64,000 nucleotides of DNA from JACVRW01 sp963733885 (GTDB lineage: Bacteria; Actinomycetota; Thermoleophilia; Solirubrobacterales; Thermoleophilaceae), in contig CAVTES010000008.1 of assembly GCA_963733885.1 (NCBI GenBank), forward strand, positions 248,001-312,000. The letters run 5' to 3'. The translations under genes were made by a program, and so were the position numbers. Each line of letters begins with the position of its first letter. Position 1 is the stretch's first letter. Positions 46,344-54,236 of the stretch are shown piece by piece. The notes under the pieces are model-generated. The model was given only the letters and a program-made list of their open reading frames with translations, had not been told where the DNA came from and did no database searches.

Positions 46344-47141
46344 TTAAGGAGGTCGCCGACGGCGTGTGGCCGCTGCGCGGCGGCCTGCTGAGGACGATGA
46401 ACGTCTATCTCGTTCGCGACGACGAGCGCGGCGGGGTCCTGGTCTTCGACGCCTGCGAGAAGGGCATGGCCGCGTCGATCGTCGCCGCCGCCATCCCGCT
46501 TGGCAGGATCTCGCGGGTCGTGCTCGGCGACGGTGACACCGACCACTGCAGCGCGGCGCCGGCGCTGCGTGCCTATGCCGACGTCCTCTGCCACCCGGAC
46601 GCCGTCGAGCAGGCGCAGGGCTCCGGCGGCCGGGACTACTGGCGCCCCGAGGCTTTGCCGCTCGACGTGCGCCTGCTCCACGGCTTCACTCACCGCTTCG
46701 TCTGGGACGGGGGGCCGGTGCATGTTGGACCGCACCGTCCGCGAGGGCGAGCGGCTCGCCGGCTTCGAGGTCGTCGACCTGCCCGGCCACGCACCCGGGC
46801 CGATCGGGCTCTGGCGTGAGCGCGACCGCGTGGCGCTCGTCTCGGAATGCTTCTACATGAACGACATGCACGGCAGGCCGCAGCCGCCGAGCGTCCCGCT
46901 CGACTCCTACAACCTCGACACCGCGCAGGCCAGGCGCTCGATCCGCAAGCTCGCCGAGCTGCGTCCCGCCATCGCCTGCCCCGGGCACCTCGGGCCCCTC
47001 AACGGCGCCGACGTGGTGGCACAGCTCGAACCGCAGCGGCCGCCTGACTGTCGCGCCTCGCGCGTCCGTTGGGCTACGGCACGAGTGCTCTCTTGCGCGA
47101 GAGCGAGAGCGCCCGGCGCCCGGGCGCTTACGCCCCGATGA
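46344..47141 (+). pseudogene. MBL-fold metallo-hydrolase, frameshifted and with altered metal ligands
   Basis: One frame reads KEVADGVWPLRGGLLRTMNV then YLVRDDERGGVLVFDACEKG to FTHRFVWDGGPV. Near 46725 the frame changes and continues VREGERLAGFEVVDLPGHAP then LNGADVVAQLE. This is an MBL-fold hydrolase in two pieces. The metal site, usually HxHxDH, reads LGDGDTDHCSAAP, so the first two histidines are aspartates (each CAC to GAC). The frameshift and lost ligands together indicate decay. There is no clear start codon with a ribosome binding site. It is followed by a tail that overlaps the next, opposite gene. Confidence 0.65.
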
Positions 47142-47466
47142 ATTGGTAGTCCGTCTGGATCCGACCGTCGGCGCCGAGGACCACGAACTCGAGCCCCCCG
47201 CCGGCGACCTCACCAGTGTCAGTGACCATCTCCCAACGCCACGTGACGACATCCGCAAGCCTCGTCCCGTGGTCCTGTGGTCTGACCCCGTGGTCCTGTT
47301 GGGCGAGGTCGCGGGCCCCGACCACCCGCAGGAAGAGGCGCGTCCCGCCCGAGTCGCCGTCAGGACCCATCATCGCGCGGCCCACAAGTCCCGGCGCCAG
47401 AAGTGACACGACGCCGACGGCGATCCTTCCGCCCGCCAAGCCGACCGCCAAGTCCCTGGGCTCCAT
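47128..47466 (-). CDS. Chimeric small protein: membrane-type N-terminus joined to a SnoaL-like C-terminus
   Basis: Protein of 112 residues. Residues 1-55 (GGRIAVGVVSLLAPGLVGRA then GTRLFLRVVGARDLA) match the start of a small DUF4267-like membrane protein with conserved RxxGxRDLA. Residues 70-112 (WRWEMVTDTGEVAGGGLEFV then LGADGRIQTDYQFIG) match the end of a SnoaL-like/NTF2-fold protein. The two halves meet at QQDHGVRPQDHGT, which is encoded by a 13-bp direct repeat. The simplest reading is that a deletion fused two genes. Whether the product is made or useful is unknown. Confidence 0.5.
   Translation of the reverse strand: MEPRDLAVGLAGGRIAVGVVSLLAPGLVGRAMMGPDGDSGGTRLFLRVVGARDLAQQDHGVRPQDHGTRLADVVTWRWEMVTDTGEVAGGGLEFVVLGADGRIQTDYQFIGA
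47266..47299. repeat. 13-bp direct repeat at the chimera junction
   Basis: CCCGTGGTCCTGT at 47266-47278 recurs at 47287-47299 with a 21-bp period. It lies exactly between the two unlike halves of the gene at 47128-47466, so it may be the scar of the deletion or slippage that joined them. Confidence 0.7.
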
Positions 47467-47659
47467 CAGCCGATCCTACGAGAAGGTGCCAGCCACACGA
47501 CCGGAGCGATACTGCGCGCATGGCGCAACCGGACCGACGCAGACGGAGGTTGCTCGAGCGTCGCCACTTTGTGGCCGTCGCTCCAGGCGCCGCGGGCGGT
47601 GCGCGACGCCATGCCCAACGGGCCGCAATCGTCAGCCCGCCTTAGCGTACGCTCGAGGA

Positions 47660-48172
47660 ATGGACGCCTTCCTCACTATCGCGAGCAAGCGGGAGGTGCG
47701 CGAATACGCTGATCGCCCGATCGATCCCGGGGTCGTCCGGCTCGTCCTCGAGGCTGGGCGGATCGCCGGCAGCGCCGCCAACCGCCAGCCCTGGGACTTC
47801 TTCATGATCGAGTCCGAAGATGCGCGGGCCAAGGTCGCCGAGTCCGTCTACGAACCCTCAAACCTCCGCGGCGCCCCGCTGGTGGTCGTGATCGCGATCC
47901 GTGGGCGCCGGCAAGCAGGGTTCGACACTGGGCGCGTGGCCCAGAATATGATGCTGGCCGCTTGGAGCGAGGGAATCGGCTCGTGTCCGAACGGGATGCA
48001 CGACCGTGAGCAGGTGAAGACGCTCCTCGGCCTCCAGCAGGATCAGGAGCCCACGATCGTCCTGACGTTCGGCCACCCGGCTCGCACCAGGAAACCGGAG
48101 GCGCATTCCGCCATGCAGTGGCTCGAGCGCGCCGATCGACGACCGCTCGACGACGTCGTCAAGCGCGTCTGA
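47660..48172 (+). CDS. Nitroreductase-family FMN protein
   Basis: Protein of 170 residues starting MDAFLTIASKREVREYADRP. The flavin-binding SKREVREY and GSAANRQPWDFFMI (AANxQPW) motifs and a QNMMLAAWSEGIGSCPNGM helix are standard for small nitroreductases. It uses NAD(P)H and FMN to reduce nitroaromatics or quinones, and works in the cytoplasm as a homodimer. ATG 47660 lies right after GAGGA, which is short spacing, but the N-terminus matches the family and the upstream open extension does not. Confidence 0.9.
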   Translation: MDAFLTIASKREVREYADRPIDPGVVRLVLEAGRIAGSAANRQPWDFFMIESEDARAKVAESVYEPSNLRGAPLVVVIAIRGRRQAGFDTGRVAQNMMLAAWSEGIGSCPNGMHDREQVKTLLGLQQDQEPTIVLTFGHPARTRKPEAHSAMQWLERADRRPLDDVVKRV

Positions 48173-48481
48173 CGGGGCCCTGTTAGAGCTCGTCTCGCAG
48201 ACGGTCGATGGACCTGCTCTGCGGCGCTCATCCGGCGGCGGGCTTCGGCAGAGGTGGAATCACTCCGTGGGGTCGATTACCTCCTCCATCCGGACTCGCT
48301 GGCCCATGCGAAGGCAGACAACCGTGATCCCCCACCTCCCGGCATGATGCGATCCGGGCGCTCGCGGCCACGGGGGACGCACCGCGTCACACTCGACTTC
48401 GATGTCTGGTCGTGATTGTCGCTGGCCTATGCTCGCCGCGTGGCGGCTGGCAGGAGTTCGATCGTCCCGGAGCTTTCGATC
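48173..48481. other. Intergenic region upstream of the LtrA gene
   Basis: About 300 bases without a supported gene. A short minus-strand tail reading MGQRVRMEEVIDPTE and a stop at 48260 looks protein-like but has no start or family pattern. Confidence 0.35.
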
Positions 48482-49624
48482 ATGCGCACCCGTCAGGCGG
48501 GCGAGCAGCGGGCGACCTTCTTCGAGCTGTTCTTCGACCTCGTCTACGTCTTCGCGGTCACGCAGCTGTCCCACCACCTTCTCGCCGACATCAGCTGGGC
48601 GACTGCGGCCGAGACGGCGTTCATGCTCATGGCGCTGTACTGGGCGTGGAACTACACCACCTGGATGACCAACTGGTTCGACCCGGACACGGTCCCGGTC
48701 CGGCTCGTGCTGGTCTTCGTGATGCTCGCGAGCCTGCTGATGGCGGTGGCGATCCCGGAGGGTTTCGGCGAGCACGCTCTCCTGTTCGCGTGCGCCTACT
48801 CGGGCCTGCAGGTCGGGCGCAACGCGTTCGTGGTCGCGGTCACGCCTCGCGGTCGGTTTAACCAGAACTTCCGCCAAATCCTCGCCTGGAGCTTGCTGTC
48901 GGCCCCGCTTTGGGTGGCGGGCGGCGTCGTCGACGCCGACGGGCTGCGCTGGGCGCTGTGGCTGGCGGCGCTGGGCCTTGACCTGGCGGGGCCGTTGGCC
49001 GCCTACTGGCTGCCGCGCTTCGGCAATACGCCGATGAGCCAGTGGCAGATCGAGGGCGCCCACTTCGGCGAGCGCTTCCAGCTGTTCGTGATCATCGCGC
49101 TGGGCGAGAGCATCGTGCTGGCGGGCGCGACCGCCTCAGACACGGGGCTGGACGTCGAGGTCGTCGTCGCGCTCCTGCTCGCCTTCCTCTCCTCGACAGC
49201 GCTCTGGTGGCTGTACTTCGGCCAGGTCGCCGCCACCGTCTTGGAACGGATCCGCATGGCCACGGTTGAGGAGCGAGGCCAGATCGGCCGCGACATCTAC
49301 ACCTACCTGCACCTCCCGATCGTCGCCGGGATCGTTCTCGTCGCGGTCGCCGACGAGCTGGTGATCGCGCATCCGGCCGACGACCTGCAGGACGGGGGCG
49401 CGCTGGTCGCGCTCGGCGGCCCCGCCCTCTTCCTCATGGGCCTGATGGCCGTCGCCGCCAGGATCGGCTACGCCCAGAGCGGGCCGCGAGTCGTCGCCGT
49501 CGTTGCGATGCTCGCCGCCGTGCCGCTCGCTTCCGGCGCGAGCGGGCTACTCGTCTCAGCGTTGCTCACAGCGCTCCTGGCGGTGCTGGTCGTGGCCGAG
49601 CAGCTACGCGGCGGGCACGCCTGA
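48482..49624 (+). CDS. Low-temperature-requirement protein A (LtrA family)
   Basis: Membrane protein of 380 residues with about eleven helices. The family signature ATFFELFFDLVYVFAVTQLS is near residue 12, with WAWNYTTWMTNWFDPDTVPV, HFGERFQLFVIIALGESIVL and ALWWLYFGQVAATV further on. The family (PF06772) was named from Listeria growth at low temperature; the molecular function is not known. The start at 48482 is a compromise: TTG 48416 and GTG 48440 also lie in frame, but only the region from 48482 matches typical LtrA N-termini. It is transcribed alone. Confidence 0.88.
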   Translation: MRTRQAGEQRATFFELFFDLVYVFAVTQLSHHLLADISWATAAETAFMLMALYWAWNYTTWMTNWFDPDTVPVRLVLVFVMLASLLMAVAIPEGFGEHALLFACAYSGLQVGRNAFVVAVTPRGRFNQNFRQILAWSLLSAPLWVAGGVVDADGLRWALWLAALGLDLAGPLAAYWLPRFGNTPMSQWQIEGAHFGERFQLFVIIALGESIVLAGATASDTGLDVEVVVALLLAFLSSTALWWLYFGQVAATVLERIRMATVEERGQIGRDIYTYLHLPIVAGIVLVAVADELVIAHPADDLQDGGALVALGGPALFLMGLMAVAARIGYAQSGPRVVAVVAMLAAVPLASGASGLLVSALLTALLAVLVVAEQLRGGHA

Positions 49625-49724
49625 CGGTCGCGAGCTCGACACCTAGACCCGGTCTGAGAGCAGCGCGCCCGCCGCCCTCTGCGTCATCCCGCCGACCCGG
49701 GCTCTAGCGACGACCCGCGCGGAC

Positions 49725-49955
49725 CGGCGCCCGCACCGCCGGGTTTCCGGATTCACCGCGTCCCGTCCTCCACCCGAAAGGGCGTAGTCACGCTCCCCAG
49801 CGGTCTGCGAGTGACGAGCGTCGCGCGCACGCTGGTCGACCGCTCGCCGGCACGGCCTGCTTGACATGGGCGCCTTGAAGCGCTCACGCGAACGCGTGGA
49901 GTGGCGTCCGTCGCTGGCGACGCTCGACAGCGTCATCGCGGATCTCGAGGACTGA
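49725..49955 (+). pseudogene. AbiEi/DUF559-like remnant
   Basis: A plus-strand frame reads FRIHRVPSSTRKGVVTLPSG then LRVTSVARTLVD, which is the box G(L/I)(R/P)VTS(V/P)ARTL(V/L)D found in type IV toxin-antitoxin AbiEi-like and DUF559 proteins, and stops at 49861-49863. A different frame then gives DMGALKRSRERVEW and DSVIADLED before a stop at 49955. It is a short, frameshifted relic. The preceding stretch 49625-49724 holds nothing I can identify. Confidence 0.45.
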
Positions 49956-50061
49956 AATCGCGCAGGCTCCTGTCTAACGCACTGGAGGGGCCCTGAACTT
50001 CGTGCTCCCGACGCAGCCGTATGTGCGAACGCCGCGCGCGCCAGGCTTTTACGATCGTCAC

Positions 50062-50985
50062 ATGTGCCGTGTGCTCGCCTATGTCGGAGAGCCGATCTCG
50101 CTGGCGCAAGTGCTGTTTGAGACCGACAGCTCCCTCGTACGCCAGTCCTACAGCCCGCGGATGATGGAGAAGGTCCTCAACCTGGCCGGTTTCGGCATGG
50201 CGGCCTGGGATCCGCGCTCGGTCCATTCAGACGACCCGTTCACCTATCGCGTGACGACGCTGCCGAGCTTCGATCCGAACCTTCGCAACCTGGCCGCCAA
50301 GCTCGCGCCGACTTGTCTCGTCGCGCACGTCCGTGCCGTCCTCGACGCCGATCACGAATCGGTCGCGCAGTCGAACCTGCACCCGTTCTATTTCCGGGAC
50401 ACGAGTGTCGCGCTGGCGCACAACGGCCACCTGCGCGAGTTCGGCCGCATGCGGTACGACCTCGTCCAGCACATCCGGCCCGACCTCGCGCAGCGCATCT
50501 CGGGGAGAACGGACTCGGAGTGGATCTATGCGCTCGTGCTGTCTCAACTCGATGATCCCTATGGGGAGCCGGAGACGCGCGAGCTGGCAGACGCCGTGGC
50601 ATCCGCCCTGCGCCTCCTCCGCGAGGTCCGGGCGCGGCACGGGATCGACACGTCGTCCCCGGTGAACCTGTTCCTTGTCACGGGGCGGTCGCTCGTCGCG
50701 ACGCGGTTCTCATTCGACTATGGCTGGTATCCCGACGAGGACGCCCTCCTCGAGACGGACCTCCCGTACTGCAGCCTCTGGTACACCGTCGGTGGCGCCT
50801 ACGTGCAACGTGAGGACGGCGAGTCGGCGATGGCGGCGAGCGACGTGCTCCGCTCGTTGCTGATCGCCTCTGAGCCGCTCACGGTCGACATGTCCGCGTG
50901 GCTCGAGGTGCCGGAATATTCGATGATCACGGCAGCGATCGGTACCGACGGGCTCGACTTCGAGACGCGCGACCTCGATGTCTGA
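50062..50985 (+). CDS. Class II glutamine amidotransferase
   Basis: Protein of 307 residues. The start at 50062 gives MCRVLAYVGEPISLAQVLFE, so after Met removal Cys is the N-terminal nucleophile, which is why I prefer it to 50002. Glutaminase motifs follow: SNLHPFYFRDTSVALAHNGH (HPF and NG) and GRTDSEWIYALVL (RTDSE). It resembles EgtC/YafJ-type stand-alone amidases that hydrolyse gamma-glutamyl amides. It is coupled to the cyclic-nucleotide-sensor gene by an eight-base overlap (ATGTCTGA), which is unusual for this enzyme. Substrate is unknown. Confidence 0.9.
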   Translation: MCRVLAYVGEPISLAQVLFETDSSLVRQSYSPRMMEKVLNLAGFGMAAWDPRSVHSDDPFTYRVTTLPSFDPNLRNLAAKLAPTCLVAHVRAVLDADHESVAQSNLHPFYFRDTSVALAHNGHLREFGRMRYDLVQHIRPDLAQRISGRTDSEWIYALVLSQLDDPYGEPETRELADAVASALRLLREVRARHGIDTSSPVNLFLVTGRSLVATRFSFDYGWYPDEDALLETDLPYCSLWYTVGGAYVQREDGESAMAASDVLRSLLIASEPLTVDMSAWLEVPEYSMITAAIGTDGLDFETRDLDV

Positions 50986-51976
50986 CGGCCCGACGAGCAC
51001 GGGTGGAGAGACCGCGGATACCGTCGCCTTCCTGGCTACGGTTCCGCTCCTCGAGGGAATCCCCGAGGCGGAGCTCGCCGAGCTCGCACGGGTCCTCCGC
51101 CGCCGCGACGCCGCAGCGGGCGAGGTCCTGTGGCGTGAGGGAGACGAGGCACTGGGCATGGTCCTGATCGTCGACGGACAGGTGTCGGTCTCCCTGCGGC
51201 TACCGGGGGACCGCGCGCTCGAAGTGGCCAGCGTGGGGCGGGGGGAGGCGCTCGGCGAGATCCCGTTGCTCGACGGCGGACAGCACTCGGCGACAACGCG
51301 TGTGACCGAGCCGGCCAGCCTTCTCTCGCTCAGCCGCGCGGACTTTGCCGCCCTCGTTTCACGCCAACACCCGACGGCGTTCGCGCTCAAGCGGCGCATC
51401 GCGCACGTGGCCTGCGCGCGTCTGCGCCTCCAGCTCGCGGCCCTCGCGCGGTCGCTCGGCGGCGGGCCCGGCGAGCACGCGGGCGACGCGGCCGAGGTCC
51501 TCGCCGAGCTCGAGTTCTGCGAGGCGCCGGACAGCAGGTACGTGCGTAGGCTCGCGGACTTCCGCACCTTCGACCCGCTCGCGCTCTGGGGATTCCTGAC
51601 CGCCGGTCGCTTCGCCCGGTGCCCGGCGGGCCGCACGCTGATCGCCGAGGGAGCACCCTCGACGGCCTGCTACCTCACGATTAACGGCGCCGTGGAGAAG
51701 GTGATCGTCCGCGGCGGCCGCCGCATCCGCGTTGGGCTGGCGGGTCCCGGCCTGGCATTCGGGTACGAGAGCCTGATCGACGGCGGTCCGTCGCCGGTCA
51801 CCGCGACGACCCGCGAGCGGACGCTGTTCTTGCTGTTGCCCCAAGACGCCTTCGAACGGCTGTTCCACCGCGAGAACTCCGAGTCGCACGTGTTCCTCGA
51901 CGTGATCAACCGTGACCTCATGGCGGCGCTGCGCCAGGTGTTCCGCCCACAGGCCCGGCTGGCGTCGAGCGTCTAG
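50978..51976 (+). CDS. Protein with two cyclic-nucleotide-binding domains
   Basis: Protein of 332 residues with two CNMP-binding beta-barrels: residues 15-135 (LLEGIPEAELAELARVLRRR, GEALGEIPLLDGGQHSATTR) and about 185-320 (FLTAGRFARCPAGRTLIAEG, GPGLAFGYESLIDG, SPVTATTRERTLFLLLPQDA). The phosphate-binding cassette in the first (GEIPLLDGGQHSATTRV) is near the canonical GE.ALL...RAATV, and the second is degenerate. There is no helix-turn-helix or enzyme domain. It is probably a sensor that acts on its partner amidotransferase, with which it is translationally coupled. Its stop shares the palindrome CTAG (51973-51976) with the stop of the opposite gene. Confidence 0.85.
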   Translation: MSDGPTSTGGETADTVAFLATVPLLEGIPEAELAELARVLRRRDAAAGEVLWREGDEALGMVLIVDGQVSVSLRLPGDRALEVASVGRGEALGEIPLLDGGQHSATTRVTEPASLLSLSRADFAALVSRQHPTAFALKRRIAHVACARLRLQLAALARSLGGGPGEHAGDAAEVLAELEFCEAPDSRYVRRLADFRTFDPLALWGFLTAGRFARCPAGRTLIAEGAPSTACYLTINGAVEKVIVRGGRRIRVGLAGPGLAFGYESLIDGGPSPVTATTRERTLFLLLPQDAFERLFHRENSESHVFLDVINRDLMAALRQVFRPQARLASSV

Positions 51977-53460
51977 CAGGCCAGCCTGGGCGGCAGATCC
52001 GCCGGCACGTCCGCCACGTCGCGGAAGTCCATCGCAAAGGACATGAAGCGATAGACGTCTGCGAAATTGGTTGCGAGTCCCAGCGACGCGCGAACAGCGC
52101 CGCCCGTGGGCATCCCCACGAGCCCGATGTAGTCATCGAGGATCATCCCGTCCTCGAACTCCTCCTCCACAAGGGTCTCCTTGGAGAGCGAGAACGCGAC
52201 CTCCCCGGCGCCGGGATTGCAGAAGCACCCCGTCCGAACGGAGATGTTGTGCGCTGCCGCGACGATGTCGACAAAGCGTTCGTCGACCACGCGGCCGTCC
52301 GGGTGCAGGAAGTTGAAGGCGATCGTCGCGCCGCGGCGGTCCCACGTAGTCGGCCCATAAACGCGAACCAGCGGGCTGCCGTCCGAGTGCTCCAACCGTT
52401 GCATCTCTTCCAGCAACCACGTCCCGAGGCCCTCCACTCGCCGCGAGATCGTGTCGATGCCGATCCGCTCGATATGGCGCAGGCCGATCTCGACCGCCGG
52501 GATCCCGAGGTAGTCGACCGTGCCGTCCTCGAACAGCGCATGGCCGGACTGCGGCACGACCATGTCGCCCTGCACGTTCGCGGCGACGACGGTGCCCCCG
52601 CTGAACCAGGGGCGCCGCAGTCGCTCGACCGTCCGTCGCCGGGCGAGCAATGCGCCCAGGCCGGTCGGGTAGCCGAACATCTTGTAGAACGACACCGCGA
52701 CGAAGTCCGGCTCGCACATCGACAGGTCGAGACGGCTCGTCGGCACGAATGCGGCGCAGTCAAGGAGGACGTCCCAGCCCCGTTCATGTGCCAGCTCAAT
52801 CCACGCCAGCGGGTGCTTGACGCCAGAGAAGTTGGACTGCGCCGGGTAGGCGAAAAGGTTGTGGCCGTCTGCGGCGCCGTCTTCCAGATGGTTCTCGAGC
52901 ACGCAGTCGGCCACTCGTAGATCGGGCGCCTCGAGCGGCACGTACGCCGTCTGGGCCCCCTTCGCCCGGGCGAACTGGCGGATGCCGTTGACGGAGTTGT
53001 GGTTGTCGAAGGTCGCGAGGAAACGACCACGCGGCCCAAACGGGTAGGCCTCGCCGACGAGCCGCAGTGCGCCGGTGGCGTTCGGGGTGAAGATGCAGGC
53101 GTACTCGCTCTCGGGCGCGTTGAAGTGCCGCAGCACTGCCGCCCGCGCCTGCTCCACCAAGCCGCTGGCGGCCGACGAGGTGGGGTTGGCCGAGTGCGGG
53201 TTGCCGTAGACCGTGTCGCGCAGCATGCGCAGGTGCTCCTCGACCTGCGACTCCGCGTAGAGACTCCCGCCGGTGTAGTCGAGGTAAACGTCGCCGCCGG
53301 CGTCGATCCGGCCGTACTCCGTGGAGCGAAGCTCATCGAGGACGGCCGTTTCGCGGAAGGACGGATTCGCGTCGAGGAAGGCGGCCTGCGCCTGGGCCCG
53401 TCCGGACGGATCGAACCGCTCCTGCGCGACTGTGCCCGGCTTCTGGAACAGCGTCGCCAT
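51973..53460 (-). CDS. Class V aminotransferase / cysteine desulfurase-like PLP enzyme
   Basis: Protein of 495 residues. The PLP lysine lies in FVAVSFYKMFGYPTGLGALL and the cofactor aspartate in WDVLLDCAAFVPT. A later RTGCFCNPGAGEVAFSL segment carries a cysteine in the position used by desulfurases to hold persulphide. The N-terminal VYLDYTGGSLYAESQVEEHL and NPHSANPTSSAASGLVEQAR match the molybdenum-cofactor-sulfurase branch. It moves or removes sulphur from cysteine or a related thiol. ATG 53460 shares its A with the stop of the DUF4395 gene (TGATG), so they are coupled. It converges on the cyclic-nucleotide sensor. Confidence 0.9.
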   Translation of the reverse strand: MATLFQKPGTVAQERFDPSGRAQAQAAFLDANPSFRETAVLDELRSTEYGRIDAGGDVYLDYTGGSLYAESQVEEHLRMLRDTVYGNPHSANPTSSAASGLVEQARAAVLRHFNAPESEYACIFTPNATGALRLVGEAYPFGPRGRFLATFDNHNSVNGIRQFARAKGAQTAYVPLEAPDLRVADCVLENHLEDGAADGHNLFAYPAQSNFSGVKHPLAWIELAHERGWDVLLDCAAFVPTSRLDLSMCEPDFVAVSFYKMFGYPTGLGALLARRRTVERLRRPWFSGGTVVAANVQGDMVVPQSGHALFEDGTVDYLGIPAVEIGLRHIERIGIDTISRRVEGLGTWLLEEMQRLEHSDGSPLVRVYGPTTWDRRGATIAFNFLHPDGRVVDERFVDIVAAAHNISVRTGCFCNPGAGEVAFSLSKETLVEEEFEDGMILDDYIGLVGMPTGGAVRASLGLATNFADVYRFMSFAMDFRDVADVPADLPPRLAC

Positions 53461-54017
53461 CACGCAACCGCGCGCTCGGGCAACTGGCACTCACCGTGAG
53501 CGCACACCTCGAACCCCGGGTCCTTGGTGGCCCAGCCGTGTCGCACCAGCAGGCCGTGGATCTTACACCCCAGGCACACGCCGAGAACCGACTCCATCCA
53601 CATCAACGTCAGGCAGATGGCGCAGATCGTCCGGGGGAGTGTGCCGCGCACACCGCTGTTGGTGATGACCATCATCGAGAAGGCCATGCCGAGGCCGAGC
53701 GTCCAGGCGAACCGCTTGGGCTTGGCTGAGACCCAGTCCGGCGGGTGGCGGAGCGTCATCGCGCGCGCGATGACGCCCATCGGGCTGTACCGCAGCCCGG
53801 CCGTGAGCCGGACGAGGAACTCGACGAAGAAAAGGGTCGAGACCACCTGCAGCGGCACGTACTCCGCGGCGAAATACGCATAGCCGAAGGCCACCGCGCC
53901 CAGCACCATGGTCAGGCCGGCGGCCGCCCGGACCTCGTTCTCGTCGAAAACGGCGGCCTGCAGTGCAGTGCCGTCTGGCGCCAGGTCCGAGATGCGCTGA
54001 CCGAGGCTGAGCTCCAT
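53460..54017 (-). CDS. DUF4395 membrane protein
   Basis: Protein of 185 residues with four hydrophobic segments. The DUF4395 marks are VFDENEVRAAAGLTMVLGAV near the start, RYSPMGVIARAM, and a C-terminal CLGCKIHGLLVRHGW, plus further cysteines (ICAICLTL and CAHGECQLP). DUF4395 proteins often sit with rhodanese, peroxiredoxin or other sulphur-transfer genes. Coupling to a desulfurase-like gene here supports a role in membrane-associated sulphur or redox transfer, by inference. Confidence 0.85.
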   Translation of the reverse strand: MELSLGQRISDLAPDGTALQAAVFDENEVRAAAGLTMVLGAVAFGYAYFAAEYVPLQVVSTLFFVEFLVRLTAGLRYSPMGVIARAMTLRHPPDWVSAKPKRFAWTLGLGMAFSMMVITNSGVRGTLPRTICAICLTLMWMESVLGVCLGCKIHGLLVRHGWATKDPGFEVCAHGECQLPERAVA

Positions 54018-54026
54018 GACGTCCCC

Positions 54027-54212
54027 CTAGTGAGAAGCGGCCTGTTCCGCAGTCGATGCGCTCGGGATGCCGAGCAGTTCATCGAGCACCCAGATCAATC
54101 CCAGCCAGCCGATGAACAGCTGGGGGTGGTCTTCGCCGTCGCCGGCCTGGCCGGTGATCTCGTCGCCGTTGACGACGACGTCGATGGTGATGTGCTTGGT
54201 CTGGGCGCTCAT
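54027..54212 (-). CDS. Small conserved protein (61 aa)
   Basis: ATG 54212 gives MSAQTKHITIDVVVNGDEIT, then a Gly/Asp turn and FIGWLGLIWVLDELLG. The pattern of a short beta-hairpin followed by GWLGL(I/M)..L(D/E) is seen in many small actinobacterial proteins of unknown function. It sits nine bases before the DUF4395 gene and directly downstream of the truncated IS630 transposase, so its promoter may have been altered by the insertion. TTG 54227 is an alternative start. Confidence 0.55.
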   Translation of the reverse strand: MSAQTKHITIDVVVNGDEITGQAGDGEDHPQLFIGWLGLIWVLDELLGIPSASTAEQAASH

Positions 54213-54236
54213 GAGCAGAGCATCCAACGCCGGGGC

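Noticed and set aside
48260..49063. Minus-strand frame under the LtrA gene
   Set aside because: Charged, low-complexity shadow of a clear membrane-protein gene.
50062..53460. Ergothioneine biosynthesis cluster
   Set aside because: An EgtC-like amidase and a PLP enzyme are present, but no EgtB, EgtD or glutamate-cysteine ligase genes.
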